Assembly: GCA_014871385.1 (NCBI GenBank)
Contig: CM026426.1
Location: 49,401,263 to 49,465,262 of the forward strand
Source of the DNA: Ceratodon purpureus
Taxonomy: Eukaryota > Streptophyta > Bryopsida > Pseudoditrichales > Ditrichaceae
Direction of reading: 5' to 3'
DNA length: 64,000 nt
Shown: positions 25,704 through 37,267 of the stretch, one piece after another
How positions within the stretch are numbered: position 1 is the first letter of the stretch
How the letters are laid out: each line of letters starts with the position of its first letter
Program-made: the position numbers and the translations under genes
The notes under the pieces: model-generated
Databases searched by the model: none
What the model was told of the DNA's origin: nothing
The model's input: only the letters and a program-made list of their open reading frames with translations

Positions 25704-26418
25704 CCATGTCATCCAACAATTGACAGTGACAACAAAACGAAGGCACCTGTATTCTACCCGTCGTGAACATGGTGCGTGGGTGGACAGAATGACCCGATGC
25801 AGTAGAAAGGAATTCTAATGCATGTACATGCGCATATCTTCGGAATGCAACGATCCGACTAATTATGGACGGACCTCGAACACAGTGCCTTTTCAAACCG
25901 CGAATAGAAAAGGACAGCAGCCTGTGTCAGTTCTGCATGCTGCTTATATGATACCTTCTCCCTGATAAGATTAGTTTGTGTTTCCATTTTGTAGATGCGC
26001 AGGAGCTTTACATGTAGAGGCTATGGATAGTATTTTCTGGTTTTATGCTCTTCCTTGAGTACAGCGTTTTCGTGTTAGAGATTCCCTTGTTAGCACGTTC
26101 GGAACTGTAGAAACTCATTCAAACATGAAAGGTGGTATAGTTTCATGGGAATTTTTCATATCACTTTCCACTGTGGGACAACTAACAATTCAGACGCTGT
26201 GCATAACTGTGAATGTGTAAATGAATTTCAACAATCAAAGACATGTGTGTTTCCTACAAAGGCTGCATGTTCAATAAACCGTAGAGTGCCTGAGTTTCGT
26301 AATTAGAATGGGACAAGGATACAAAAGAGTACTCTAAACTACAACAAAGAGGCTTCTACTTTGGAGAATAACAATCGAGATTGTGCTCCGCCTCCTCACT
26401 AATATTATCGTACCACTC
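25704..26418. other. Non-coding spacer, convergent 3' ends
   Basis: Lies between the 3' ends of the coiled-coil gene (plus) and the membrane-protein gene (minus). AATAAACC near 26,274 on the plus strand could serve as a polyadenylation signal. No coding signal. Confidence 0.4.
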
Positions 26419-27123
26419 CTACCACAGTCCTTTTGAATCGTCCACTGAAGTAGTTCCCTCGTCTTCGGTATTACAAGCGTCTGTGCTGGTCCTGACAAAG
26501 GATCTAGGAATGTCTACGGTCGGACACCAGGTTTTATTCACTCTCGTCCCCACCACAGATGGCGCATCATTTTCTCTCCGCTGTGCACCTACATTCCCAT
26601 TTGCATCTGCCAAACAAGCGCATTGAACCTCCCGATTCACAGCTCTATGACTACAAGCCGAAGTAAGCAGGAATGTCGATAGGCACAAAATCGCAGCTAG
26701 AAAAAATAAAGTGACATAGGAAATATGTGGCGTGTGAAACGTACACTCTTCGTTTCCAGATACAGTAGCATTCACAAGATCGACTGACTGAAGAGAGAGA
26801 ACTTGCAATACAAGGTTTACTAACTCTGCCCTAAAGTAGGACGTGCCCCCATACTTGGCGCAGATACTATCTACGACGGCAAACTCAACCTCCCCGAGAC
26901 AACCCGAGAACACCGAATTCATATTGAGGTTGCTCCCCACTCTAGCCACTATATCGAGCAATACGGTGTCGTTAATGGGTTCCTCTGTCACTTCGGCCTC
27001 GACATCGGCCTTCACTAGAGAGGTTCGACTACCCATATGAGTGCTAAGGAACCACCACTTGTCATCGTTGTCGTGATCCTCGCTTAGCATGAACTCGTAG
27101 TCTGTATCACTCGAGCGCTCCAT
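26419..27123 (-). CDS. Single-pass membrane protein, CACTA-1 cargo
   Basis: A 234-residue open frame from a clear ATG (MERSSDTDYEFML). The N-terminal ~140 residues are acidic and soluble-looking. One strong hydrophobic segment, YVTLFFLAAILCLSTFLLTS, sits at about residues 147-166. A short Cys/His segment (ACSHRAV) and a Ser/Thr/Asp-rich C-terminal tail follow. There is no N-terminal signal peptide, so a tail-anchored or internally anchored protein is likely. The family is unknown. It is divergent from the TNPA-like gene, sharing a 373-bp intergenic region, and an open frame with similar placement occurs in CACTA-2 (49,387-49,689). Confidence 0.5.
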   Translation of the reverse strand: MERSSDTDYEFMLSEDHDNDDKWWFLSTHMGSRTSLVKADVEAEVTEEPINDTVLLDIVARVGSNLNMNSVFSGCLGEVEFAVVDSICAKYGGTSYFRAELVNLVLQVLSLQSVDLVNATVSGNEECTFHTPHISYVTLFFLAAILCLSTFLLTSACSHRAVNREVQCACLADANGNVGAQRRENDAPSVVGTRVNKTWCPTVDIPRSFVRTSTDACNTEDEGTTSVDDSKGLW

Positions 27124-27496
27124 CTGCCGAAGTCGATCGCAGAGTGCACACTCTGAAAGACCTCAAATGTTGGGCGTGTTGCATTTCAAGAGTACGTATT
27201 CTCCGTCTCTTACGCGGCTGTCACTGCGAGACAACGAATGCAATGCGATGATAAGTATTAGCGACCTATTCTCCTCTAATTCGGGTCTGGAGCTAATTGA
27301 TAGGACATTAGACATCGTGCTCCATAGCAACTTCCAATTCCTAGGATGAAATTTGTGGACGAACTGAAAGCCATGGCGTGAGCCCTCCAGCACCTCCCCT
27401 CCAAATCGAGCCCTGTGCTATTTGCGATCATGTGTCGACGTAGGGGACCTGCGCCGCTGCAGTCGACGAGATCATCGTGATCCCTAAACGGTCGCT
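27124..27496. promoter_or_regulatory. Shared divergent upstream region of membrane-protein and TNPA-like genes
   Basis: A 373-bp gap between two divergent start codons (27,123 minus and 27,497 plus). It must hold the 5' leaders and promoters of both genes. GC-rich near the TNPA side. No clear TATA box was assigned. Confidence 0.4.
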
Positions 27497-30434
27497 ATGG
27501 CTTCACTTTCGGAGTGCGGCAGCTGCTCCGGCAATTCAGAATCGGAGGAGTACTTATCTCTTCAACGCGCGATACCTAGCTCTCTACGATTCGGCGTGAC
27601 CAGACTCTGCTTCGAATCCCTCCGCAGCGCTGTAATGGCGTCTGTCATTCCTACCCCAAGCGTGACCCCTAACCGCACAGCAGCATCCACGATCCCACAG
27701 GTACGTGCCGATTGCATCGCCCATGTTTGATTCTGATTTTAGGGTTTAAAGATGCGCAGTCTTCAAATTTCCAGATTGTTTGTGACCTATCGATAACAGT
27801 CATGTTCGATGCTATAATTCTCAAAATCCTATGGACAATATCAAAGAGTGTACGAGGCTATAGTTGTCGCCAACGAGTGTTAGTCTTCTACATTAATGCT
27901 TGTATTTTACGTTTCCCATATCCTATTAATCACGACTGCCGAAGTTTGTATGCGAATGGCTTTTAAGGAACTGATATATTTTGCCATATCCTGGATTAAT
28001 AGGTAGGTTTGAGCCGCAATCCGTCATAGACACGGTTGCAACCGGATTCTATCCCTACAGGTTGGGCTCCTGAATTAACTCATCAGAGCAGCACAGAACA
28101 GGGCATCTTTAACGGAACTCTCCAGCCGCGAATGGAAGGTTCTTCCCCTCACCAACAGGGACTTCCACATATTGTACCTCGCCCAGCGCATACTGCGCCA
28201 CCGAACATTCGCAGTCAGGTAGCAACCTCCCAAGACATCGGTGGAACAATCAGCAATGGTAGGCGGCGTCCGAGAAGCCCCGCAACTAAAGAACGGGAGG
28301 CATCGGCTAAACGGAGAGCTCGCACCTTGCAGAACGAAGCCTACGCGATGCAGAGGATTGCACACGCCGAAGGTCGCCAGATAAGGTACCCTATCTTAAC
28401 GAATCCCGAGGGTGAAATAATAGGAAATCGGGGGAAATGGCAAGTAGCCGTTAGATCTATCGTTGAATTGACAGTGGACAGATCAATTCGTGAATACTGA
28501 AAAGAACCAGGGGAATGGAAATGGCTATTGAGAACGATTCAACGCGAGCTGGACCTTCGCTTCTCCTTCGTATATCCAGTGAAGCCGGATATATTATCCT
28601 CTTATCTGTCCCAGATCCTGAGCAACGATAGGTACAAATGGCATAAGCATTATGTCCACACTTCAGGTGGGCAACACGAAGATTGCCCAGATGAAGCCTT
28701 CGAAACTCTTCGTCGTTTTTGGGAGAGCCCAGAGGGGAAAGCCAAGAGCGAGACGATGAAAGGAATCGGCTCTAAGGTTGGCAAGGATGTATCCTTTTCC
28801 AGTAATCAAGACCACGAAATTACTCCGACGCGTCCCCTGAGAAGCAAGTCCACCTCTGATGATTTCCATACCCCTGACTCCTATCAAGTAAAGGTATGCG
28901 TTTGCGTTAACTTGGATTCTTGATTTTGAAATTCCTCCTTTTAATGTGACCTGAAGTTGCTAGAATCTTCAGCTGCTCTCTCACACTAAACCCCTGGATT
29001 GTATCAGATGCTCTGTGAACAATTCCATCTCATTTGTTTTCTCTTTCTAAAACCATGACCGAACGCATTGTTCATGTGCAGTATGCGAATCCGTACGGGA
29101 CTCCTATGTGCAGCGGCTGGGTAATGGATGCTCCGACTGAATACGGGGCAACAGAGACATACGGCTCACATGCGCATTCCCCCGAAGTCGTGAACTCTAC
29201 GTCTATTCCGCAGGTTGGCTAATGTTGTGTCCCGTTCTGAACAATTTCTCAATACACATTCTGTACATTCCACATAGGCTGATGTTCTAACTGTCGTGTA
29301 TTTTAATCTCATAGGGCACCCCCAGCTACAACCAGTCCACCCCGGCAGAGAAAGTCTCGGATTCATGGAAGGAGGGGATGGAAACCCGCGTGGATTTTCT
29401 ACAGTCGAATTTGACCGAGTTACTACAGTTGATAAAGCAAGGCACCGTAGCAGAAAATAGAAGCACGGGCCTTGTAACGCCGTCTGTTCCAACCGTGCTA
29501 AGGACTCCTTCAACGTCTATTTCCAATGCGTTCGATGTTGGTGCACTGCATACAGACATCACAACGCCAGTTACTCCTTTAGCACTAAGTGCCCCAAGTG
29601 AAAATCGTGAAACCTTGCCATCCTCTGAGATCCTGATAAACAAGTGTAATTGCTGATGCATATGATGATCCATTTCTGAAACTTCATATTCTATTTCTCA
29701 TGTATAATAAGATTCTAACATTCACAACTTCGTTCTATAGCCTCTCCAGACGGTACTCATCTGCAGCCTCTATGTCAACAGCAGGCGAGTTCACCCATTA
29801 GCGGTGATACCATTATACTGAATCCGCCAACACACAGTCAGGATGAGCTCACAACTTCCGAATGCGCCCTAAGTGGTACTTCACCAATGAGCAGCCACAG
29901 CACGGGCGGTGTGTCCATAGGACCACTTCAAGAGTTGTCAAGAATCACACCCTTGTCGAAGTCTTCCCCGGTGGATCAAAGAGATCCTAGTGTGACAGCA
30001 TGCACTGTTCCGCCCGTGGGAGATGAAGGGGTTGTAACCCGCGGCGTTCGTGCTCGTAAAACAAGTCAATGCTCTAAGGTTCCTTTAGAATTCCAACCTG
30101 CCAAAGAAACCAATGCATTGGTCCCGGCGAAGAAGCCAGTGTGGATAGTCCACCCTGAACATGGAGAAATTGTTGTCGCGGCGGGGAAGACTGGGCCTGG
30201 CCCGAAGTCTAAACTGCTGAAGGACGTACCACGATGCCCCGACGGCGTTCAATGGATCCATGTCCTCAGAGTGTTCAAACCATCTGCAGTGTTATGTACC
30301 CTACATCTGCAGATGAATGGCATTCTCTTGACTGTGTTCTCCCTCCAAAGCGGGGACGACATGCTCTGTTGATGTGGGATAGTCGGTTCCTAATTCCTTA
30401 CAAAGTGGAGGAGTCGACGTCCACATCTACATGA
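27497..30434 (+). pseudogene. CACTA-1 TNPA-like gene (Transposase_24-like)
   Basis: Multi-exon gene. Exon 1 (27,497-27,700) ends CACAG|GTACGT. The core exon(s) (about 28,061-28,891) contain IIGNRGKWQVAVRSIV, SYLSQILSNDRYKWHKHYV and DEAFETLRRFWESPEGKAK. This fits the Ptta/En/Spm (Transposase_24) domain of CACTA accessory proteins. Further exons lie at about 29,082-29,216, 29,315-29,643 and 29,741-30,434, with plausible GT/AG borders. The last has HGEIVVAAGKTG and WDSRFLIPYKVEE, a conserved C-terminal domain also seen at 57.5 kb. Breaks: TGA at 28,498-28,500, a phase mismatch across intron 1, and a frame change near 30,280. Such proteins bind subterminal repeats in En/Spm. Confidence 0.7.
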
Positions 30435-30599
30435 AATCAGTGTGCATTGGAAGGGCTCCGAATGCTAACGAGAGACCTTGAAGAAGTATCGTAGATTCTT
30501 ACTGCGGATTTATGGAAACGTCTGATGTTACGGTGAATGCGATACTGTATTTAAATAAAGCTCCGTGCATTTCCATCCCATGTCCGTAACTAGCATCCC

Positions 30600-31390
30600 T
30601 GTTGGAATTTGGTTTTTATGGATGCCAATTAATTTTCCTGCAGTAGTGACGTCATATATTACCGGATACGTAGGTTGTCTCCACGTCTATAATAAGGCAC
30701 TCTGCGACCTGAAATGTACGAATCTAAAAAAGGCTCGCCATTCCACAAATAACCATATCTGGCAATATTCAAGTGAATATTCGAGAAAAAACGCTGTAGT
30801 ACAACGGACATCCATTAATGGAATAGACGATTTCCGTCCACTTATATGTGCGGATGACACCCACTATCCGCTAGAATTATAGATTGATACCCTTTCTAAG
30901 TTGATATCCTGAACCTCAACCTAACCACATCGTCGTCCGGCGGTCATCAATTACACCCGCTATCAACCGGACATTAGCATCGATAAATGGAAACGAACGT
31001 CGATTTGAAAAATGCTATCCGGGTATGACTGAACCGGGTACCATTCAGTATTGGAATCTTAAATGGATATTTGGGCCGTTACATGTAGTAAAAATTCTTC
31101 AACGCGATAACATTGTAACAAGGACAGAGTCGTCGAGACCCGATGACTAGCTTCTCATCCGAGCCCATTCCCTCTGAAATATGGGCAGCGCGTTTTTTCT
31201 AACGCCTTTGCCCGTCCCAAAAGCTACCCGCACATAGTCCGCATGACGCCCTCCCAGGAACTCGGTATCCAGTCTGACATGTGGACAAATTGACGCAGGC
31301 CCGACAAACCAACGACGCGCCTCGCCTGACGCGAGCACAGTCGCCAAACGCGTCGATTTCAGCCTCGTCCCCCCCTGATTTCTACTAGTG
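30600..31390. repeat. CACTA-1 right subterminal region and terminal repeat
   Basis: Downstream of the TNPA-like gene. It contains TACCGGATACG (about 30,660), AACCGGACATT (about 30,965), ATCCGGGTATG and AACCGGGTACC (31,016-31,042). These are iterated CCGGRTA-type words. The outermost 200 bp are rich in GCGTC/GACGC words (for example CGACGCGTTTGGCGAC read inward) and end in TAGTG at 31,386-31,390. Such iterated subterminal words are the usual TNPA binding sites. Confidence 0.55.
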
Positions 31391-33470
31391 TACATTGGAG
31401 GCACCCTATGGATGAACACGTTCTCTACTCGCATCTATTAGATACCATTTTTAGAGAGATGATCCTTTGGCAACTTAGACTTGGGGACTTTGTAATGCAC
31501 ACCTGATCTCCCCTTTGCAATAGCTGTACCTCGGTGCTCAAGGTGCAAAATCCACACGTCCTTGTGCATTTGTATCGACTAGTGCACAAAACTACTACAA
31601 CAGTCAACTCCCCCATTCGGATATTCATTTCCAGCGTTACTTCCCTACCTGCGCAGTCATAGTGCAAACAACAAAATATGCACCCCTTCCCCGATTGGAC
31701 ACTCCTTACACCCACTATCCTAATCACATATAACAACTATCACACACTACAAGGGATACAATTTGATAATCAAGTAAAAATCAACTCAACTCTCTGGCAG
31801 TCAAGAGCGTAACAATAATAAAGGTTCGGGACGAATTAATGAAGAGGTTCTGAACAGAGATCAAGAGAGGTCTCTTAACTATATCAGGTGGAAACTCACA
31901 CCGTGACGACTCTGTCCAGCGCATCGGTCTGACTTGTCAATCTTTAATATTTAATTTTGGTATTGTTGAAAGTACGTGGAAATTATGTGCCACCTTCCAG
32001 TCCAGGTGGGCAGGTTAGGATTTTCTATCGACGGCGGTCTAAGATGACCACTAAAGGACGCTTTCTTGGTATGTTCACCGAAATTGCTTTAGAATAAACT
32101 GAGTTACAAACGTAACTTGAAAGCTACTTACTGACCTTCGCATATGATAAATTGATGAAACCCCACAAAATCCTGTAACAACGGCTTTTGAGAAATACAT
32201 ACAGAAACATGAATTAAACCAAACTTGGGATTCAGAGGACATATCCATTTGTAAACACTGGCATGCAATCCTCAATGTGACCTTGCTTGAATTGTACACT
32301 ACTATCGACAGAGCTGAAGCAACTAGAATTACGGTGATTAGCTACATTCGGACAGATGTTAACACATAGTTTATTAAAAAAATGGCTATCATCAGGACAA
32401 AAGCAGGCATGCAACACTGAAATCTGTGTAACACCATCCTGATCAACAACAGGGATGAATGCAATGACTATCCCTGACCAGGTTTATTGAGAAATTGACG
32501 ATGGTGATACACTCATTTTAATTGACATCGAACAATCAAGATCAGGATAACAACGACTGTGATTTTCAAGAAAAAAATCATCTAGTGAACAACTATAGTG
32601 TGAATACGAACTCTGAATCGGACAAATAGTTATGTGAAAGTAATAACATACTATAATTGTGTAAGAAACAATTATACACGAGGTGCATCCATAAAACTCG
32701 GCAACACTATAGTCTTCAAAGCTATTAACAGGCCATGATGTAAGAATTCTTGCAAATTCTACTCAATTAGTCCTCCCCAGCTTCAAAAAAGAAATATGCA
32801 AAATGCAAAGAAACAGATAAATCAAAATATGTAAATACGCATGACACATATATGCAGTTCCTTTTCGAACGTTATCATTCTCCGTAGACAGGTTTGAAAA
32901 CAAACTGGGATGATCTCTCGTACGTCACAAGAAACCCGGGAGAGGAATGACTTCATGTGCATATAAAATAGGCAAGGTCCATAATGCATAATACAAAGCT
33001 TACAGACGAACAAACATAATTTTCGAACTCCAAAGGCATCTAGTCCTGTCAATGACAGAGGTGTGCAAAAAATCAAGCGGACCAATCATACTGAGTAAGA
33101 ACAGAACGAAAACCCTAGTGACTGTAAATGCCATCGACGAGGAAGTCAAAGTAACTTACATTCTACGCAGTTCACAAGTTCAACAGTCCCGCAGTCACAT
33201 TATGGTGAAAGCAGAGGCACCTCCAACTCAGTAATATAGTACAGATCACTCCACGGTACATTTGGCAAAATACCCAGGATTGAAAGTGGAAACTAGTGGA
33301 ATGTTTCACTCGGAATTCGAAGATTCACCCACATCTCTGTCAAAAACCAATGCAGTATCAGCTTCTATTAAAGCGAATAGGTTGTCCATCTGCAATATTC
33401 TTCTTCCAGTGGCGGGTGCGCTAGGTTCCTCTAAAATTATCGCAGGTACTCTGGGCCCTCATATTTGTCA
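31391..33470. other. Non-coding stretch with a possible CACTA end
   Basis: No supported gene. CACTACAAGGG at 31,745-31,755 matches the classical plant CACTA terminus and faces right. It could be the left end of the element that contains the TNP2 remnant at 33.5-34.2 kb, but no partner end was found. The remainder is unique-looking DNA. Confidence 0.35.
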
Positions 33471-34260
33471 TCACGGCCAATCTGAAACAGGTTTCCCTCC
33501 TGCCGATCCTCGGGCGAGTGAACAGACTCTCCGTCCCCGGGGGTCCGTCCGAATCACTACCTTCCAGCCAGGTGCGTCGGGACATTCCGAGAAGAAAACC
33601 TGTTCGACGTGTGAAGGCAATGCAAACGAATCCGTACCAAACTCTACCATCCTATTAAAGTTAGCTATGGTGAAACCCCATCTATCTTTCTTCATAGTGG
33701 CTGATGGCCCTTTGTAATTGGCCTTCACCCAGAAAACGACCAACACTATTTGCGTAAAGATATTATAGTCTAGAACAACAATCTCATCCAGATTTCCCAC
33801 ATACTCAACTGGAGCCATAAGTATGTTGTGGTCTCCTATTCCAGAACGACATGCCCTGATGAACGTACCTGCTATCCTAGAATCTGACGTCCTCATTCCA
33901 ACCTCTGCACTTTAAACACAAAGATGATTGCCATATACGTACATACTTTGATATTTCTGCGCAATCATGTTTCGGAATTTTGATATAGCACTCACCATTT
34001 CATCAACCCATATACCATTCAATTCTTCATCCCCTACGGTCTGTCAAAACCAATCAGCAAATTGCGGATGCTCTATGAGTTCAGCAGGAAAGTTAGGAGC
34101 TCGTGACCCAGATCGTGATGGATGTCGAGAGCGCCATTGCATGCAAGCCTGAGTCGCTCCTCAACCAGCTTGTCGTAATGCCTACATATTGTGAATAGAA
34201 GGTCACATGCGATATTATGAATGTTAGTTCTAATATCCGGGAAGTTGTGATTAAAAATTG

Positions 34261-34300
34261 CATTAGGTGCAAAATGGGGTCATGAAAAGGCCGTGTAAGC
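34261..34300 (+). repeat. Left terminal inverted repeat of the 11.8-kb element
   Basis: Begins CATTAGGTGCAAAATGGGGT and ends in GTGTAAGC. The reverse complement of 46,064-46,103 begins CATTACGTGCAAAATGGGAT. They differ at positions 6 and 19 only. Confidence 0.85.
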
Positions 34301-34384
34301 GGCACGTGAGAGAAAAAAACAAACGCTGCCCGCGTACTTTTTGACATGGCACCGAACATGCCACCGTGGTGCCGGCAACCGCCA

Positions 34385-34460
34385 CGGGGGCTCGAACCAA
34401 TGACCTCCCCGCGAGGCGTGTGGAGGGCACATCTACAGTGCTGGGCTGACAGCGGACTGG
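34385..34460 (-). repeat. tRNA-like (SINE-head-like) segment
   Basis: On the minus strand there is a B-box match, GGTTCGAGCC (34,389-34,398), and upstream an A-box-like CAGCCCAGCACTG (about 34,437-34,449). The spacing is slightly long for a tRNA, and no full cloverleaf could be drawn, so it is called a tRNA-derived relic rather than a tRNA gene. Confidence 0.35.
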
Positions 34461-35202
34461 CGGAGCAAGGACCAAATCCCGAGCCGGCCTACTCATGTCA
34501 GCAATGTTTCTGCCAGCACTTTGAACGAGCAAATTATGAGTCCGCCCACCTACCTCCCCCACCGACGATGAGTGAGTGCCGAAGTTTTTGAACTTCGTAG
34601 GGAGAGTGAGTGCAGCCAGCAGGTGTTCGGCGCTACGAGAGAAGCGACGCACTTGGGAAATTGGTTGCAGGCAGCGGGAGTTGGGGCTGAGAGGATTCCA
34701 GCTGATTTGGGAGAGTGGCTGTGGGTTAGTGCAAAGGGAGAAACACGTGATTGTGGAAATTCGGTGACGGCAGCAAGAGTTGACACTTGCTGGGAGTTGA
34801 CCAGGTGATTTGGGGTTGTGGATGTTGTTCATGTAGCGAATTGTGCTTGAGTAGTTACTTGCTGAATCAAGGTGGAAGTGCGGCTTTCTTCGCTGTCAAC
34901 TCAATGTGCCGTTTGCTGCCAGCGAGCTACAAAACTAGGTAATTTTTTTTTCAATATGATCAATTCCCTGTCTTGACATGATCCAAGCTGTTCTGCCTCC
35001 TGGAGCAACGTTGTGACTAGGCATGAATTCCTCAAACTTCATCTCTGATTACGAACTCAGGATTTTGCTCTCCTCAAGTGCTTATACTATGCAAATTTGA
35101 TTTTCGCTGTGCTGGCAGCATGTTCCCTGACCTTGGTTGGTACGAAAGGGAGATGTTATAGTTCATTTCTGTGTCTCCCAATACCTTGGGGTTTAGGGAA
35201 GC

Positions 35203-36351
35203 ATGGCTAGACGGCCAAAATCGATAGTTCAGAGCGTAATTTTGCACAACGATCAAGATGTCCATGGCAATTGGATCCCAATGAGGCTGGACCGGGATTC
35301 GTGGGTTCTGCTGCAACCAAAGTCGGAAGGGCCTTGGGGTAGAGAGGCAAGGCGGCATGGTGGAGATAATTTTCGAGGGGCCTTCAAGGCTCAGATCGTG
35401 GATTTCTCATGGACACCTGGTGTGCGTGGAGCAAGCAACCTGGATAAGGTGCTTGTGCGGCATGCGTATCAGCCTCGCCAATTAAGCTTGGATCCCGCTG
35501 TGGCAGCAAGTAGGCAATGCACAGCAAACTACCTATACTCCTCGCACTTTGATGATTGGGTGCACCCCACGTCTATCAATAGTCCCATTCTTGTGCTCCA
35601 TGTAGAGATTGGGGAGGCGACGCGGAATGGTCGAAGCCATACAGACTTGTTGGACACGAGTACATTCTTTCTTAATGGCGTATATTTTCCCCCGGTAGAG
35701 CCTACGTTGTACGGGAAGATAGAACCAATCCCGCTCCCTGGTTTCAACGACGTGGAGTGGCCTTTGCCAGACATGCACACCTCCGAAGCCTTCAGGACGA
35801 AGCTGACAGCAGATTTTTCGAATGCGATAAAAGCGTCCACTGGCAATAGTTTCGCCCATGAGCAATGGTTTATGCCTGTCCACGTTATGGTGGACTTGTT
35901 TGCGATCGCATGTGACAGCATTCGGCGGACTCCTACACTCTTCGTTCTACACTCTCCGTCGGAGGCACTCCTAAGTAGTCTAATAAATCCTGGATGGGCT
36001 GAGAAGTTTCACATTGGCCAGGATGTTATCAAGTGCGTTGTGAATAGGTCTAGCGTTGTCTTCCGGTACCATGTGGGTAGGCAAACACTATACACCAGGT
36101 TCTAGTATACAAGGTTTCGGGGTGCTGCCAACAACAGATGGGATGCGATTGACCATCTACCAGAGGTGGAGATGGTAGAAGTCTGCTGTACATTTAGAGG
36201 GAGACCAATGCCAGCATTTGAAGTGGGCAAGGACTGGCCTGTATCCCACTTGCGCCATGAAATTGCAATGACGCTCGGAGACGATGATCCCAAAGAGTAC
36301 AACATGGTTCTGGTAGAAGCAGACGGTTCACGTGAAAAAAGGTACATGTAA
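35203..36351 (+). pseudogene. Unknown protein of the 11.8-kb element (gene A)
   Basis: An open frame of 300 codons (MARRPKSIVQSVILH…TLYTRF), a TAG at 36,103-36,105, then the same frame continues for 82 codons to 36,351. The body is Trp/His/Pro-rich and globular, with no cysteine clusters, no membrane segment and no motif I know. The last ~60 residues (VEVCCTFRGRPMPAFEVG … LRHEIAMTLGDDD) have the strand-strand-helix rhythm of a ubiquitin-like/beta-grasp fold; this is a weak inference. The near-duplicate TATACACCAGG/TATACAAGG around the TAG suggests a small local duplication there. It is transcribed outward-to-inward from the left end. Confidence 0.45.
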
Positions 36352-37267
36352 GTAGCATCACCCCATTGGTTTTAGATATGGAAGGTGCTGCTGCTTGGTA
36401 TCAGCATAATTGTACTAACGCATTTTGTTGGAGGCATTTTGTTAGATCAACATACGTAATGAGAGGCGTGTACTTCTTTGTGAGGTTGCGGTTCCCAAAA
36501 CCATCAAGATAGTGGAGGTGTAGGACAACAACGTTTTCACCACGGCATTAAGGTGATCTATTAGTGTCTTCACAAGTCTGCCTACAGTATTTGAGATGAC
36601 TCCATGTTTCACTAGACCAATGCCAGAATGATTCTTTGCACTTGTAAGGGACTATGTTTTGTGCTTGACACATCATGTATGGTACATATATGGTCAATCA
36701 TGTAATCTTCCCCCTTGATGAATGAAGGTCTTCTTCTAGAACATGTTGCTGTCAGCACACATTAGGGTTCACGACCAAGGCGACTTCCATACCATCACTA
36801 CCAATGTGGCAGCCACATGTATAAGATAGAAATGAAAGAGGATAACATTCATCATAAGTATCGAAAAAAAATGAGGTTCGGTTTTTTTAAAGTCTGACCC
36901 CAACGCCCCCCCTTCCAATCGGAACTACTTACACACTGCTGCGAGCAACTACATGCTGGCACCGCAGCTGTGAAAATAGAGTCGAAAATCAGGGCAACAA
37001 ACGCAAATGCAACGTGGCACAAAGTAAATGCCACTAATACTAATTCGCTATGGCACTATCAACCAAAAAAAACCACAGACTCTAAGCCTCTACTGAGCTC
37101 GCGATGGCATCAACCAGCTTCTCCAGGGCAGCTCCAGCCGAGTCTTGAGATGTCCCCCCGGACTCGGTGGTACTCGAGCTGAGTCCACCACCATGAGTGG
37201 CTGTGTCCTCGGCCTCCTGGCGTGGAGGGGCTTGTGTCCCCCGCTGGAAGCTGAGGTCATCTGACTT
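36352..37267. other. Non-coding spacer in the 11.8-kb element
   Basis: 3' flank of gene A and of the minus-strand RING-like gene. The plus-strand stretch at 36,360-36,850 is unremarkable. The segment 37,085-37,267 may still belong to the 3' end of the RING-like gene in another frame. No other coding signal. Confidence 0.3.

Larger units (their letters stand above)
17090..31390. mobile_element. CACTA (En/Spm) DNA transposon CACTA-1, 14.3 kb, with cargo genes
   Basis: The left end reads CACTGGTGGAAACCTG from 17,090; the right end, read inward on the minus strand from 31,390, is CACTAGTAGAAATCAG. They match at 12 of 16 positions, mostly differing by transitions. Both ends are flanked by the 3-bp direct repeat TAC (17,087-17,089 and 31,391-31,393), the target-duplication length of CACTA elements. 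Inside are TNP2 (minus, left), a cysteine-rich gene (plus), a coiled-coil gene (plus), a membrane-protein gene (minus) and a TNPA-like gene (plus, right). TNP2 and the TNPA-like gene point outward toward opposite ends, unlike classical En/Spm where both lie on one strand. TNP2 and TNPA carry nonsense codons, so this copy is probably not autonomous. Confidence 0.7.

Noticed and set aside
31147-31736. Arg-rich minus-strand frames at the CACTA-1 right end
   Set aside because: They coincide with the GC-rich subterminal region and cross the element boundary, so they are not genes.
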